Shown in pieces: positions 34,560 through 43,573 of a DNA stretch of 64,000 nucleotides; position 1 is the first letter of the stretch; each line of letters begins with the position of its first letter. The stretch spans positions 1 to 64,000 of the forward strand of contig CAYMAS010000011.1 in the NCBI GenBank assembly GCA_964388485.1. The letters are read 5' to 3'. Both the position numbers and the translations under genes were made by a program. The notes under the pieces are model-generated. The model ran no database searches. It worked only from the letters and a program-made list of their open reading frames with translations, and was not told the DNA's origin. Origin of the DNA: JBCDKH01 sp964388485. GTDB lineage: Bacteria > Planctomycetota > Phycisphaerae > Tepidisphaerales > Tepidisphaeraceae.

Positions 34560-34629
34560 GAGCGTTACGTGGTGGAGTCGGCGAAGCGACAATCGTCGCT
34601 GCCTATCCACATTTGTATGAGCGTCACGT
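34560..34629. promoter_or_regulatory. Pair of 11-nt direct repeats upstream of the beta-barrel gene
   Basis: GAGCGTTACGT (34560-34570) and GAGCGTCACGT (34619-34629) differ by one base and are 59 nt apart, within 80 nt of the barrel gene's start. They could be regulator sites. Confidence 0.25.
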
Positions 34630-34670
34630 TACCGGTGGAACGGACAAAGTCGCGCTTCTGCGGCCGTTCG

Positions 34671-35627
34671 TCACAGGACCGCAAGGACGTGCTCCGCCGC
34701 CGATCGGCCGCTCGTCCAGGCATTGCTGACTGAGTCTCCCAAACACCAGTCGCCGCACGCGACGAGTCGAGGCCCGACGCGATGGCACGCTTCGCCCAGC
34801 GGTGACTCCGCCGCCACGTACCGCCAGCGATGCGCCGCAGCGTGGACTGGCGGCTCGTCCTTGCCCAGCAACGCCGCCGCATGACGCGAGGCTTCCGCCG
34901 CCACCTCGCGCGGCTCGGCCTCGAGGAATTGCTCCGACCAGTCGCGGCTCAGATGAACCACCCAGGCATCGACGGCTCCGGACGAAGCCCGGTACATCCA
35001 CTTGATGGCCGACCGATCGACGATGGCCGCGTCGAAGTCGACGTCGTCGCTGCCGCCGGTCCAGGCGAGCATCGCGCTCCACGTGGGGCGCATCGCCACG
35101 TCTGCCACCGGACCTGCTGTGTCGCCGAGCATGTCAGCCGCCTGCGGAGCCGGGACGGCGACGACGATGGCCCGATACGTTTGCTCGCCGATGCCGCGGA
35201 TACGGAGCGTCTGCTCCGCGACCTTCTCGACGTGGTGCTGGGGATGGAAGGTGATGCGATCGTGTTGGACGAGATGCTTGCAGATTGCGTTGATTCCGGG
35301 GACCGCGGTGTAGAAGCCCTGGTTCTCCATGAGGTCGCGAGCGTCCCGTGACAGGCGGATCATCCGGCCCGCGTAATGCTTGACGAGCCCCAGCTCCCGC
35401 CAATGATCGACGGCTTCGGCGAACGTCCCGCCGCCTCGGTTGAAGAGCGTGCAGCCGTGCGGGAAAACGACCTCCTGATCGGCGACCGTCGTCCGCCGGA
35501 CGCTCATGCGACCGCCGGGGCCTCGGGCTTTGTCGAGCAGATGGACCTCCAGTCCGTGGCTGGCGAGCAGGTCGGCCGCCGCACACGCCGCTATGCCGCC
35601 TCCAATGACTGCGATGGGTTGCGTCAC
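34671..35627 (-). CDS. Renalase-like FAD-dependent oxidoreductase
   Basis: 318 aa from the GTG at 35627. The N-terminus has the dinucleotide-binding loop AVIGGGIAACAAADLLASHG and continues with LLDKARGPGGRMSVRRT, typical of the bacterial renalase-like amine oxidase family (COG3380). The C-terminus RLVACGDWCLGDSVSNAWTSG resembles the second FAD-contact motif. Bacterial renalases oxidise off-isomers of dihydronicotinamides; this substrate is inferred from family only. GTGA overlaps the stop of the upstream Cys-rich gene by 4 nt, so the two are probably translated together. Confidence 0.85.
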   Translation of the reverse strand: MTQPIAVIGGGIAACAAADLLASHGLEVHLLDKARGPGGRMSVRRTTVADQEVVFPHGCTLFNRGGGTFAEAVDHWRELGLVKHYAGRMIRLSRDARDLMENQGFYTAVPGINAICKHLVQHDRITFHPQHHVEKVAEQTLRIRGIGEQTYRAIVVAVPAPQAADMLGDTAGPVADVAMRPTWSAMLAWTGGSDDVDFDAAIVDRSAIKWMYRASSGAVDAWVVHLSRDWSEQFLEAEPREVAAEASRHAAALLGKDEPPVHAAAHRWRYVAAESPLGEACHRVGPRLVACGDWCLGDSVSNAWTSGRSAAEHVLAVL

Positions 35628-36004
35628 AAGTCGACGCTACGCGCTGCGTCGCGGCACCATCGGCAGTCACACGTGGCATCATCGACATGGAGATGACACG
35701 TCTCCGCCGGGTCCTTCGCCTTCGCCTCCGTCGGACAACCGCATCCCGGCAGCGATGACGGGTCGCCGATCGGCCGGTGGTGCATCGGCACGCCGCAGTA
35801 GTCGTGATGCCCGACGCGACGGTGCAGCTCGCACCCGAGACACGCGTCGGCCCGTTGCCGCCAGTCGGGATGGACCACCGTCAGCCCCGTCCTGCGTACC
35901 ACCGAGCCGCCGAACTTGCGTCCCGCCTTTGCCCAGGTCGCCGCCGCACGCCGCGTCTTCTGGAACGCCGTGGGGGAGGATCGGGAGCACGAACAGCAAG
36001 GCAC
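35624..36004 (-). CDS. Small Cys-rich, probably zinc-binding protein
   Basis: About 126 aa if it starts at the GTG at 36004 (GGAAGC just upstream); the frame is open to an ATG at 36097. No named family is certain. The pattern is a helix containing RRAAATWAKAG, then ACLGCELH, DYCGVP, PGCGCPTEAKAKDPAETC and a Cys/His-rich end (CDCRWC). Small zinc-finger proteins from bacteria and phages show a similar WAKAG...C..C...GCGC...K order. The GTGA overlap with the renalase-like gene is the best evidence that it is a real gene. Function unknown. Confidence 0.55.
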   Translation of the reverse strand: MPCCSCSRSSPTAFQKTRRAAATWAKAGRKFGGSVVRRTGLTVVHPDWRQRADACLGCELHRRVGHHDYCGVPMHHRPIGDPSSLPGCGCPTEAKAKDPAETCHLHVDDATCDCRWCRDAARSVDL

Positions 36005-36139
36005 GCTTCCTGTGTGTCGTCTGCATCCCCGTGAGATCGTGAAGATGCGAGCGCTTTGTGATCGCAGCGCCGCCGAGCCGACGAGCCTTGCCTCCATCTC
36101 TCGCGGCGCGTCCCTCCACCGCTACCGTCGCCCGTCGCG

Positions 36140-37678
36140 ATGGCTGCCGCTGACTCCACGATCTACCACTGGCGACCAACTTGGGCGGATCGGGTCGTCG
36201 ACGCCAAGGGCTGGCTCCTCGTCGGCTGGATCCTTCTGCAAATCCTCGCCTTCAACGGCCAATGGCGGATCGGCTTCGACTCCGCCCAGTTCCGCGGCAT
36301 CGCCCGAAGCCTCGCCGCGGGTGAGGGCTTTGCGATCCTCGGCCAGCCGAACGACTCGATCTACCCAGGTCTGCCGTACTTGCTGTCGTGGCTCGAGCGC
36401 CTCTTCGGCGACGCCGCTTGGCCGGGGGTGGTGATCATGCTCTGCTTCGCCTTGACGACGGTGCTGGTCACGTACCGCCTCGTCCGCTGGGTGTTTCCCG
36501 ACTGGGCGAGCATCGTCATCACCGCCGGCGTCGCGTTCAACTGGCGGTTCGTCATGCAGGGCCACGAACTCATGACGGACATGCCGTTCCTGTGCGGCGT
36601 CGTGCTGGTCTTGCTGGCGTTGGAACTCTGGCACGAACGCCGCCGCGGTTGGATCGCGTCGCTCGGCATCCTCGCCCTGGGCCTGCTGTTGGTCGCGACG
36701 ATGCGGCCGACGGTCTGGGTGCTGGTGGTCGCTCTCTGCGTCGTCGCACTTCAGAAGATGTGGCCGAGGCTCGTGACGGTTTTCGCGAGCGGCGTGGTTC
36801 TGGGACTCGCCGTGCGGAACCCGGGCGAGCTGTGGATCATTCTCCACGACGACCTGCCGCGGTTGTTCTTCGGCGAACGCGTCGTCGTCCTGAACGTCGT
36901 CTTCACGCTGTCGCTGCTATCAGGCACGCTGCTGCTGGTGCTGCGTCGCGACGATCTGATTGCTCGTCGGCCGCTGTGGGTCTGGATCGTCGCGGTGCTG
37001 CTCGCGGTACTGCTCGTTTACGAGAGCGAGCCGCGGTACTGGCTGATGGTCCTGCCGATCCTGTGGGCGGGGTGGCTGCTGGGGCTGATGCAGGGTGCGG
37101 CAACGTACCTGCCGGCCGGACGGAGCCGCGACTGGATCGTCGGCCTGGGCGTCCTCATGGTCTTCCTCGGCAACGGCATCCACGTCGCCAAGTTCGTCCT
37201 CGAGCAACGCGCCACACCGTTCCTCGCCCACTACAAGGACGGCGAGTTCGAGCCGCTGCAACGGCTGGCGACGGAACTCCGCACCGGCACCGAGCCGGAC
37301 CGCGTGCTGATCGGGCCGTACGCGCCGATCTTGAGTTACCTCAGCCAACGCCGCATCCTGGGCGAAGTGGAGCTCGGCTACCGCGACATCCACGACGAAG
37401 CCGGCCGCCTGCTGGCGGCACGTGACAGCGAGGCGACGTGGATGGTCTTCCCCGAGCAGCCATACGAGGAAAAAGAGCCGAACCTCGCGAGCCTGATCCG
37501 TCAGGGCTGGCTCTACGCGTCGAACGAAGATCCCGACGAAGCGGTCTCGCTCTTCGTGACGGGCGATGACGGCATCGAGCGAATGTGGTGGGCAGCGAGG
37601 TTCTTCATCGATGAAGAGCGCGTCCCGCGCGAGCACTGGCGGCGACTGAACCATCCGACGACGCGGGAGGCTCCTTGA
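36140..37678 (+). CDS. Polytopic membrane protein, GT-C glycosyltransferase-like (paralogue 1)
   Basis: 512 aa from the ATG at 36140, with about ten predicted membrane helices and a soluble C-terminal ~150 residues. The first periplasmic loop carries GFDSAQFRGIARSLAAGEGF, the position where GT-C enzymes (ArnT, PMT, GT39/GT83) have their acidic catalytic motif, then IYPGLPYLL. This copy reads FDSA where the next two read GDSE and GDSD, so the second acidic residue is lost here. The expected role is sugar transfer from a polyprenyl donor outside the inner membrane. It overlaps the next gene by 4 nt (TTGA). Confidence 0.7.
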   Translation: MAAADSTIYHWRPTWADRVVDAKGWLLVGWILLQILAFNGQWRIGFDSAQFRGIARSLAAGEGFAILGQPNDSIYPGLPYLLSWLERLFGDAAWPGVVIMLCFALTTVLVTYRLVRWVFPDWASIVITAGVAFNWRFVMQGHELMTDMPFLCGVVLVLLALELWHERRRGWIASLGILALGLLLVATMRPTVWVLVVALCVVALQKMWPRLVTVFASGVVLGLAVRNPGELWIILHDDLPRLFFGERVVVLNVVFTLSLLSGTLLLVLRRDDLIARRPLWVWIVAVLLAVLLVYESEPRYWLMVLPILWAGWLLGLMQGAATYLPAGRSRDWIVGLGVLMVFLGNGIHVAKFVLEQRATPFLAHYKDGEFEPLQRLATELRTGTEPDRVLIGPYAPILSYLSQRRILGEVELGYRDIHDEAGRLLAARDSEATWMVFPEQPYEEKEPNLASLIRQGWLYASNEDPDEAVSLFVTGDDGIERMWWAARFFIDEERVPREHWRRLNHPTTREAP

Positions 37679-39525
37679 CTGCGCCACGCACGAATCCCCC
37701 TGGTGGAGCGGTGGAGCAAGCTGCATCGCTCCACCAGAAGCATCGTCACGAGCGACCGGTCCTCGCGTACGCTTTGGTAGCGCTGGGACTTCTGACGCTC
37801 TTCCTCCTCGTTCACAACCCGTTCTGGGTCCCGACGGGCGACAGCGAGGTCTTCCTGACCGCCGCCCGGAACCTGTATCGCGGCGAGGGTCTGCACTACC
37901 TAAGCGGCCCGCTCCGCCTCGTGCCGCCGGGGTGGCCGATGACGCTGGCCGGACTCATCTGGATCGGCGACGGCCGTGTGGTCGTGCTGAAGCTGGCGCA
38001 GATCGGGTTCATGACCGGCGGGTTGTTGTTCTGGCTAGCGGTGCTGCGAACCGCCGCTTACGACTTCCGTCCTACCAAGCGGAGCGAGGGGCCTCGCTTC
38101 GCTCGGGATGACGGAGAAGGCGAAGCAAGCTTGAATCGATTCCAACGCCGGTGGAACCCGCAGGACGCCTCCCTCGCCGTCCTCCTCACTGCCTTCTGCT
38201 CGCCGCTGTATCCGCTGACGTTCTGGCTCCACAGTGACGCCCTCTTCATGCTCCTCGCCGGTGCCGCGACGTGGGCGGCGGCGAGGCACGGCACCTGGTG
38301 GTTGCTCGTGACGTGCCTGCTCATCACCCTCGGCATCGGCGTCCGCTACGCGGGCGTCCTCTTCGCCGTCGTTCCTGCGACGATTTACCTGTGCCGCGGC
38401 AAAAGCGGCATCGTGCCGGCGATCGCGGTGCTCGCGTCTGCCGGATTATCGCTGATGCTCGTCCTGAGCCTGACCGCCAACGGCGTCGGCATCCTCGCCG
38501 AGCGGAGCGTCTCGGTCATGCCGGAGCTCATCGTCCGTGAGCAGCCGTGGCAGCACTACGTCGAGGAGCTTTGGGAACGCCTGCTGCGTTGGCCGGACTG
38601 GCCAGCGTGGACGTTGTGGGCACCGATGCGGTTCCTCGGCTTCAGCGGCGGCACGACCGGCATCGCCGCCAACGCGTTCATCGGCTGCCTCACGCTCGGC
38701 CTCCTCGCGGGCGCGGCATGGCACGCGATGCTCCGTCGCAACGGCCTCTTGCTGGGTGTCTTCGCCTACATCGCCTTGCTCGCCATCGCCTGGCCGTTCC
38801 CGAACTCACGCTACCTTGTGCCGATCCTGCCGGGTCTGATCGCCGGCGTGCTGCTCGGCATCAGCTTGCTGCCCAAGTGGCTGGGGCATCTGAGAATCGT
38901 CTTCGTCGGCGCACTGCTCTTCGTCAACGGCTTCATGTTCGCGACCGACGTCTGGATCGCCCGCTCGCCGACGCAATTGGACTTCTACAGCCGCTACGAG
39001 GCGGGCATTCATCTCGAACTGATCGAGGCGGCAGATTATCTCGCCGGCACGCCCGAGCCGGTCGGGTTCAGCGAGCGATACGAAAACCTCGGCGAGCGTT
39101 GGAACTACAGCCATGCCGAACGGGTGCTGGCGTACGTTGGCGACGTCCATGCGTCGGCTGCCCCGCGTAAGGCGACGGGTTGGAGCGTCAAGAAGATGCA
39201 GCCGTGGGGACGCGAGCAACGCCTCGGCTGGTACGTCCACCAGAACCCGACCGTGCCGGGGCGCGTGTGGCACTTTCGACTGACGCACGACGAGCATGGC
39301 CGAATCATGGGCGACCGTCCCGGTCCGCGGGCGTGGCAGTTTGCGTTGTTTCGGATGAAGGACCACGCCCGGCCGAGCGAGTCGAAGCCGCGGCGTTGGG
39401 TGGTCGAACACGCGACGCCGCCGCTGCGGGGGGAACGATTGCGTGAGGTGGCGACGCGGGTGCCTTGGCTGGACGGGCGGCCGACGGACGGGCCGACGAG
39501 CGGGGCGTACGAGGAGGCGGAGTGA
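37675..39525 (+). CDS. Polytopic membrane protein, GT-C glycosyltransferase-like (paralogue 2)
   Basis: 616 aa from a TTG start overlapping the previous stop. After a ~28-residue cytoplasmic segment come about ten helices and a ~200-residue soluble C-terminus. The first loop has PTGDSEVFLTAARNLYRGEG and PPGWPMTLAGL, matching paralogue 3 closely. Residues ~130-152 (PTKRSEGPRFARDDGEGE region) are an in-frame translation of a palindromic repeat (38066-38115) and lie in a loop between helices. The transferred group is unknown. It overlaps the next gene by 4 nt (GTGA). Confidence 0.7.
   Translation: MTAPRTNPPGGAVEQAASLHQKHRHERPVLAYALVALGLLTLFLLVHNPFWVPTGDSEVFLTAARNLYRGEGLHYLSGPLRLVPPGWPMTLAGLIWIGDGRVVVLKLAQIGFMTGGLLFWLAVLRTAAYDFRPTKRSEGPRFARDDGEGEASLNRFQRRWNPQDASLAVLLTAFCSPLYPLTFWLHSDALFMLLAGAATWAAARHGTWWLLVTCLLITLGIGVRYAGVLFAVVPATIYLCRGKSGIVPAIAVLASAGLSLMLVLSLTANGVGILAERSVSVMPELIVREQPWQHYVEELWERLLRWPDWPAWTLWAPMRFLGFSGGTTGIAANAFIGCLTLGLLAGAAWHAMLRRNGLLLGVFAYIALLAIAWPFPNSRYLVPILPGLIAGVLLGISLLPKWLGHLRIVFVGALLFVNGFMFATDVWIARSPTQLDFYSRYEAGIHLELIEAADYLAGTPEPVGFSERYENLGERWNYSHAERVLAYVGDVHASAAPRKATGWSVKKMQPWGREQRLGWYVHQNPTVPGRVWHFRLTHDEHGRIMGDRPGPRAWQFALFRMKDHARPSESKPRRWVVEHATPPLRGERLREVATRVPWLDGRPTDGPTSGAYEEAE
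38066..38115. repeat. Palindromic repeat element inserted in-frame in a coding sequence
   Basis: 24-nt arms pair at 20 of 24 positions around a 2-nt centre. The right end GCTCGGGATGACGGA and left end TCCGTCCT are identical to those of the intergenic element at 30562-30656. The insertion leaves the reading frame intact. Confidence 0.7.
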
Positions 39526-41069
39526 TCCGGCCCGACGACCGGCGGCCGTTGCTGGTGACGGTGCTCGGCGTCGCGTTCATCGGCTGGCTGACCTACTGCG
39601 GTTTCTGGACCTCCGGCGGCGACAGCGACTTCTTCGCATCGGCCGCACGAAGCATCGCCAACGGCGACGGCTATCGCTACAACGGCGAAGCCGTCGCGAT
39701 CAGCCCGCCGGGATGGCCGGTGGTTCTGGCAAGTTTGCTGAAGATTTCGCCGAGCTACCTGTTCCTCAACGCGGTGCAGGCGACGCTGCTGGCAATCGGA
39801 TTGCTCTCGTTTTACCCGATACTCCGACACATCGCGTCGCCGTGGATGACGTGCGTCGCGATCCTCGTGACCGCGAGCTTGCACCCGGTCTACCCGATGG
39901 GATTTTGGCTCCACAGCGAGCCGTTGTTTCTGATTTTGTGCAACGCGAGTCTGCTGCTGACGCTGCGGCTTCGCCATCACGCCGGCTGGTTCGCCGGGGT
40001 TCTTGTTCTGGTGTTGCTCGCGTTGACGGTTCGATACGCGGCTGTCTTTCAGGCGGTGCTGCTCGTGCCGTTGCTGTTTGCGTTGCCGAGGCGGCGGGCG
40101 ATGTGGATGAGTGCGACGTTGCTGGCGTCGGTCGGCATCGGGTTGATGGTGCTGACGAATGTCCTGGACGTCACCCGCGTCGACGCCCGACCCGCATTCG
40201 ATCAGCCGACGACAGAGCCGGGCAGCACAGTTGCCCAAGAGTCCCTCGGCCACGGCGACTTCACGACCGACGCACATCAACGGCATCCGATCGCCAGCTT
40301 TCTCGTTCGCCTGCTGACGCTCGGCACGTGGCCGATGCTGGGGCTCTGGTATCCGTCGCGGTTCGTCACGTCGCTGCCGATGATCGGCTGGATCGTGCCG
40401 CTGATCGGATGGGGCGTAATCATTCTGATGGTCCGCGGCTGCCGGTCACGACTCGGCTGGGCAGCGTTGGGGTTCCTGCTCGCCATCGGCATCGCGTGGC
40501 CGAACCCGAACGCGCGGTATCTGCTGCCGGTGTTGCCGATCTTGATCGTGCTGATCGGTCGCGGCATTGACCGATGGTGGCTTTGGGGGTTGACAACGAT
40601 TCTGCTGGCGAACGTGCCGTTGTTGGCGGTGGATTCCGTGATTCGCAAGGTGCCGTCGATGCTGCCGTCGCGGTTCGAAGCCGGTTCGGTCGCACCGCTC
40701 GTCGCTGCGATTGATCAGATCGACGGCCCGCTCGTCATCAGCGAACGCGTCGTCAACTTCGGCCAGATCCGCCGGCTGCGAACGGGTGCGCGGGCGACGC
40801 ACCTGCTGCTGGACCGGCCGATCACGCCTCTGGCCGACGGCGTGCCGGACGAGCCGGACGATCCGATGCTGGTCCGGTGGCTGACGGAGCAGGAGGCCGT
40901 GTTCTATCTGTACCAGGAGCCTTACGAGCCGTGGCGTCTGTGGCACTTCCGCCTCGGCACCGGCAGCACGGGTGGTTGGCAGCTTTGGGAAGTTCGCGAA
41001 GATCGATTGGAGCGTCTTGAGCTGCCGGCCGTCGAGGCGTGGCCGCGACGGGTTCCGGGGGTCGGCTGA
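39522..41069 (+). CDS. Polytopic membrane protein, GT-C glycosyltransferase-like (paralogue 3)
   Basis: 515 aa from the GTG at 39522, chosen for its GTGA overlap with the preceding stop; the frame is open to 39465 but that stretch lies inside the previous gene. About ten helices and a soluble C-terminal segment. The catalytic-loop equivalent is GGDSDFFASAARSIANGDGY, followed by SPPGWPVVLASLL. Order and spacing match paralogue 2, so tandem duplication is likely. A 15-nt gap separates it from the YdjM-like gene. Confidence 0.7.
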   Translation: MIRPDDRRPLLVTVLGVAFIGWLTYCGFWTSGGDSDFFASAARSIANGDGYRYNGEAVAISPPGWPVVLASLLKISPSYLFLNAVQATLLAIGLLSFYPILRHIASPWMTCVAILVTASLHPVYPMGFWLHSEPLFLILCNASLLLTLRLRHHAGWFAGVLVLVLLALTVRYAAVFQAVLLVPLLFALPRRRAMWMSATLLASVGIGLMVLTNVLDVTRVDARPAFDQPTTEPGSTVAQESLGHGDFTTDAHQRHPIASFLVRLLTLGTWPMLGLWYPSRFVTSLPMIGWIVPLIGWGVIILMVRGCRSRLGWAALGFLLAIGIAWPNPNARYLLPVLPILIVLIGRGIDRWWLWGLTTILLANVPLLAVDSVIRKVPSMLPSRFEAGSVAPLVAAIDQIDGPLVISERVVNFGQIRRLRTGARATHLLLDRPITPLADGVPDEPDDPMLVRWLTEQEAVFYLYQEPYEPWRLWHFRLGTGSTGGWQLWEVREDRLERLELPAVEAWPRRVPGVG

Positions 41070-41084
41070 CGCGTAGGCTGTCGC

Positions 41085-42098
41085 GTGGATCCGATCTCGC
41101 AAGGTGTCGTCGGCGCGGTCGTCGCTCATGCCGTCGTCGGCCGGAAGCTGCCGCGAAGTGCGGCGGTTGTCGGTGCGTTGGCGGGCATGGCACCGGATCT
41201 CGACATCTTCTTCCCCACCTTCGGCGACGTAACCGCCGGCTGGTACTGGCACCGCGGCCCGAGTCACGCGATCGTCATGGCCCCGCTCGTCGGCCTGATC
41301 GTCGCGGGCGTTCTGGCGATCTTCGCTCCTGTTCGTCGCAACTTCGGTTGGGCGTTGCTCGCGGCGGTTCTCGGGGCGTTGTCGCACGGGCCGCTCGACG
41401 CGTTGACGACGTATGGAACGATGCTTCTGTGGCCGATGAGCGACACACGCGTCTCGTGGGACCTCATGCCGATCATCGATCCCGTCTTCACGTTAACGCT
41501 CGTCGGCCTGATGATCGCGGCGGTCATTTCCAAGAAGACGCTGCTGAGTCGAACAGCCTTGGGCTTCGCCACGCTCTACCTCAGCTTCGCCGGCTGGCAG
41601 TACAGCCGGGCCGTTGACGCCGCCACCGAACTCGCTCGCCTCCAAGGCCGCACCGGCGAAGTCCGGGTGATGCCGGCACCCATCGCTCTGTCGCTCTGGC
41701 GGGCCATCGACAAGGACGGCAACACGCTGCACGCCAACGGCGTCTTCGTGCCGTACTTCTTCGGCGAGGCCAAGGTCCTCCAAGGCACCAGCGCCCCGCT
41801 GGCGACACCGCCGGCGTCGTTCGACAGTGAGCAAAAGAGGCACTTCGACCGCTTCCAGTGGTTCAGCCAGGGCAACCTCGTCCAGCCGTATCCGGCGGAG
41901 CCACTGCGAGTCGGTGACGGTCGCTACAGCGGCGACCAAGCGGGGTTTGCTCCGCTGTGGGGCTTGGACTTCGGCGGCGGGTCGACCCGTCGCTTCAGTG
42001 GCCGCGGCGACATGGATGCGGGCAGACTCTGGAACATGACTTTCGGCGACGACGACGAGCTCGTGCCGCTCTCGCAAGTCGCCGAAGCCCGTCGCTAA
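41085..42098 (+). CDS. YdjM/DUF457-family membrane protein (putative metal-dependent hydrolase)
   Basis: 337 aa from a GTG start. The N-terminal ~170 residues have four or five hydrophobic segments with DPISQGVVGAVVAHAV, GMAPDLDIFFP and WHRGPSHAIVMAP, then LSHGPLDALTTYGT: the His/Asp pattern of the YdjM (LexA-regulated inner-membrane) family. The C-terminal ~160 residues form a soluble domain. Actual hydrolase activity is unproven for the family. It probably closes the operon with the three GT-C-like genes. Confidence 0.82.
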   Translation: MDPISQGVVGAVVAHAVVGRKLPRSAAVVGALAGMAPDLDIFFPTFGDVTAGWYWHRGPSHAIVMAPLVGLIVAGVLAIFAPVRRNFGWALLAAVLGALSHGPLDALTTYGTMLLWPMSDTRVSWDLMPIIDPVFTLTLVGLMIAAVISKKTLLSRTALGFATLYLSFAGWQYSRAVDAATELARLQGRTGEVRVMPAPIALSLWRAIDKDGNTLHANGVFVPYFFGEAKVLQGTSAPLATPPASFDSEQKRHFDRFQWFSQGNLVQPYPAEPLRVGDGRYSGDQAGFAPLWGLDFGGGSTRRFSGRGDMDAGRLWNMTFGDDDELVPLSQVAEARR

Positions 42099-42137
42099 GC
42101 CCGCGGCTTCTCGGCTCGGCAGCGGTAGCATGTCATC

Positions 42138-43439
42138 ATGACCGACAAGCCTGAGCCGCAGATGAATGGTTTCGACACCCGCGCCTTGCACGCGGGGCAC
42201 GTGGTCGATGAGCAGAAGTCGCGGGCTGTGCCGATCTACGCGACGAGCAGCTTCACCTTCGACGACACGAACCATGCGGCGGAGCTCTTCGGGCTCAAGC
42301 AGTTCGGCAACATCTACTCGCGGTTGATGAATCCGACGGTGGACGTCCTGGAGAAGCGGATCGCCAGTCTTGAGGGCGGGGCGGCAGGGCTCTGCTTCGC
42401 CAGCGGCATGGCGGCGATTCAGGCGGCGATCTGCACCATCTGCCACAGCGGCCAGAACTTCGTCAGCGGCACCAGCCTCTATGGCGGCACGTGGTCGCTG
42501 TTTGCCCACACCTTCAAGCAGATGGGCATCGAAGTCCGCTTCTTTGATCCGGCCCATCCCGAAGAGATCGACGACCTCGTCGACGAGAACACCCGCTGCG
42601 TCTACGCCGAGACGATTGGTAATCCCAAGTGGGACGTGCCGGACCTCCAGGCCCTGTCCGACAAGGCCCACGCGCACGGCGTGCCGATGATCGTCGACAA
42701 CACCTCCGCCTCGCCCGCCTTGTGCCGGCCGATCGAGCACGGGGCGGACGTCGTCGTGCACTCGACTACCAAATACCTCGGCGGCCACGGCACGCACGTC
42801 GGCGGCATCGTCATCGACTCGGCCAAGTTCAAGTGGGCCGAAAACGCCGAGAAGTGGCCCGAGTTCTGCTCGCCGAACCCGGCGTATCACGGCATGGTTT
42901 TCGAGGAAGCCCTTCGCGGCATCGGCAACGTCGCTTACGCGGTCCACATGCGGACCAACTGGCTTCGTGACACCGGTGCCGCTATGAGCCCGTTCGCAGC
43001 GTTCCTCTTCATCCAGGGCGTCGAGACCCTCGGCCTGCGGATGAAGGCCCATAGCGACAACGCGATTAAGCTCGCCCACTGGCTCGGCGAGCACGAGGCG
43101 GTCGAATGGGTCAACTACCCAGGCCTCGAGTCGCACCAGGACCACGCCAACGCCAAGAAGTACCTGCCAGCCGGTCAGGGTGGCCTGATGACCTTCGGCG
43201 TCAAGGGTGGCAAGGAAGCGGGCGAGAAGCTGGTCAACAACGTCCGCCTCATCAGCCACCTGGCCAACATCGGCGACGCCAAGAGCCTCATCATCCACCC
43301 CGCCAGCACCACCCACGCCCAACTCGCCGAAGACGAGCAACGCCGCGCAGGCGTCGCTCCCGAGAGCGTCCGGTTCAGCGTCGGGTTTGAGGATCTGGAA
43401 GACATTCAGGCAGATCTCGATCAGGCACTGCGATCGTGA
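42138..43439 (+). CDS. metY: O-acetylhomoserine (thiol)-lyase / sulfhydrylase
   Basis: PLP-dependent enzyme of the Cys/Met-metabolism family that makes homocysteine from O-acetylhomoserine and sulfide. 433 aa, the ~430-aa length typical of MetY rather than ~390 aa MetZ/MetB. It has FDTRALHAG, YSRLMNPTVDVLEKR, the cofactor loop FASGMAA, and Lys212 in HSTTKYLGGHG forming the Schiff base. LIIHPASTTHAQL near the C-terminus is family-typical. No other methionine genes are adjacent. O-succinylhomoserine as substrate cannot be excluded. A weak hairpin (GGCTACG...CGTAGCC) follows. Confidence 0.9.
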   Translation: MTDKPEPQMNGFDTRALHAGHVVDEQKSRAVPIYATSSFTFDDTNHAAELFGLKQFGNIYSRLMNPTVDVLEKRIASLEGGAAGLCFASGMAAIQAAICTICHSGQNFVSGTSLYGGTWSLFAHTFKQMGIEVRFFDPAHPEEIDDLVDENTRCVYAETIGNPKWDVPDLQALSDKAHAHGVPMIVDNTSASPALCRPIEHGADVVVHSTTKYLGGHGTHVGGIVIDSAKFKWAENAEKWPEFCSPNPAYHGMVFEEALRGIGNVAYAVHMRTNWLRDTGAAMSPFAAFLFIQGVETLGLRMKAHSDNAIKLAHWLGEHEAVEWVNYPGLESHQDHANAKKYLPAGQGGLMTFGVKGGKEAGEKLVNNVRLISHLANIGDAKSLIIHPASTTHAQLAEDEQRRAGVAPESVRFSVGFEDLEDIQADLDQALRS

Positions 43440-43573
43440 GCGGGTCGAGGGACGGCTACGCAACGTGAAGAGCAACCCGTAGCCCTGTCCTATCGGACGT
43501 TCTGGGCATCAACCGTCGAACGCGGACCCGTCGATGAAGACGAAGCCGGGCAGCTGCCCCGGCGTCTTTATCG

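Noticed and set aside
35074..35091. GCGCTCCACGTGGGGCGC, one base from the palindrome at 21418
   Set aside because: It lies inside the renalase-like coding sequence, is not a perfect palindrome and probably results from codon usage.
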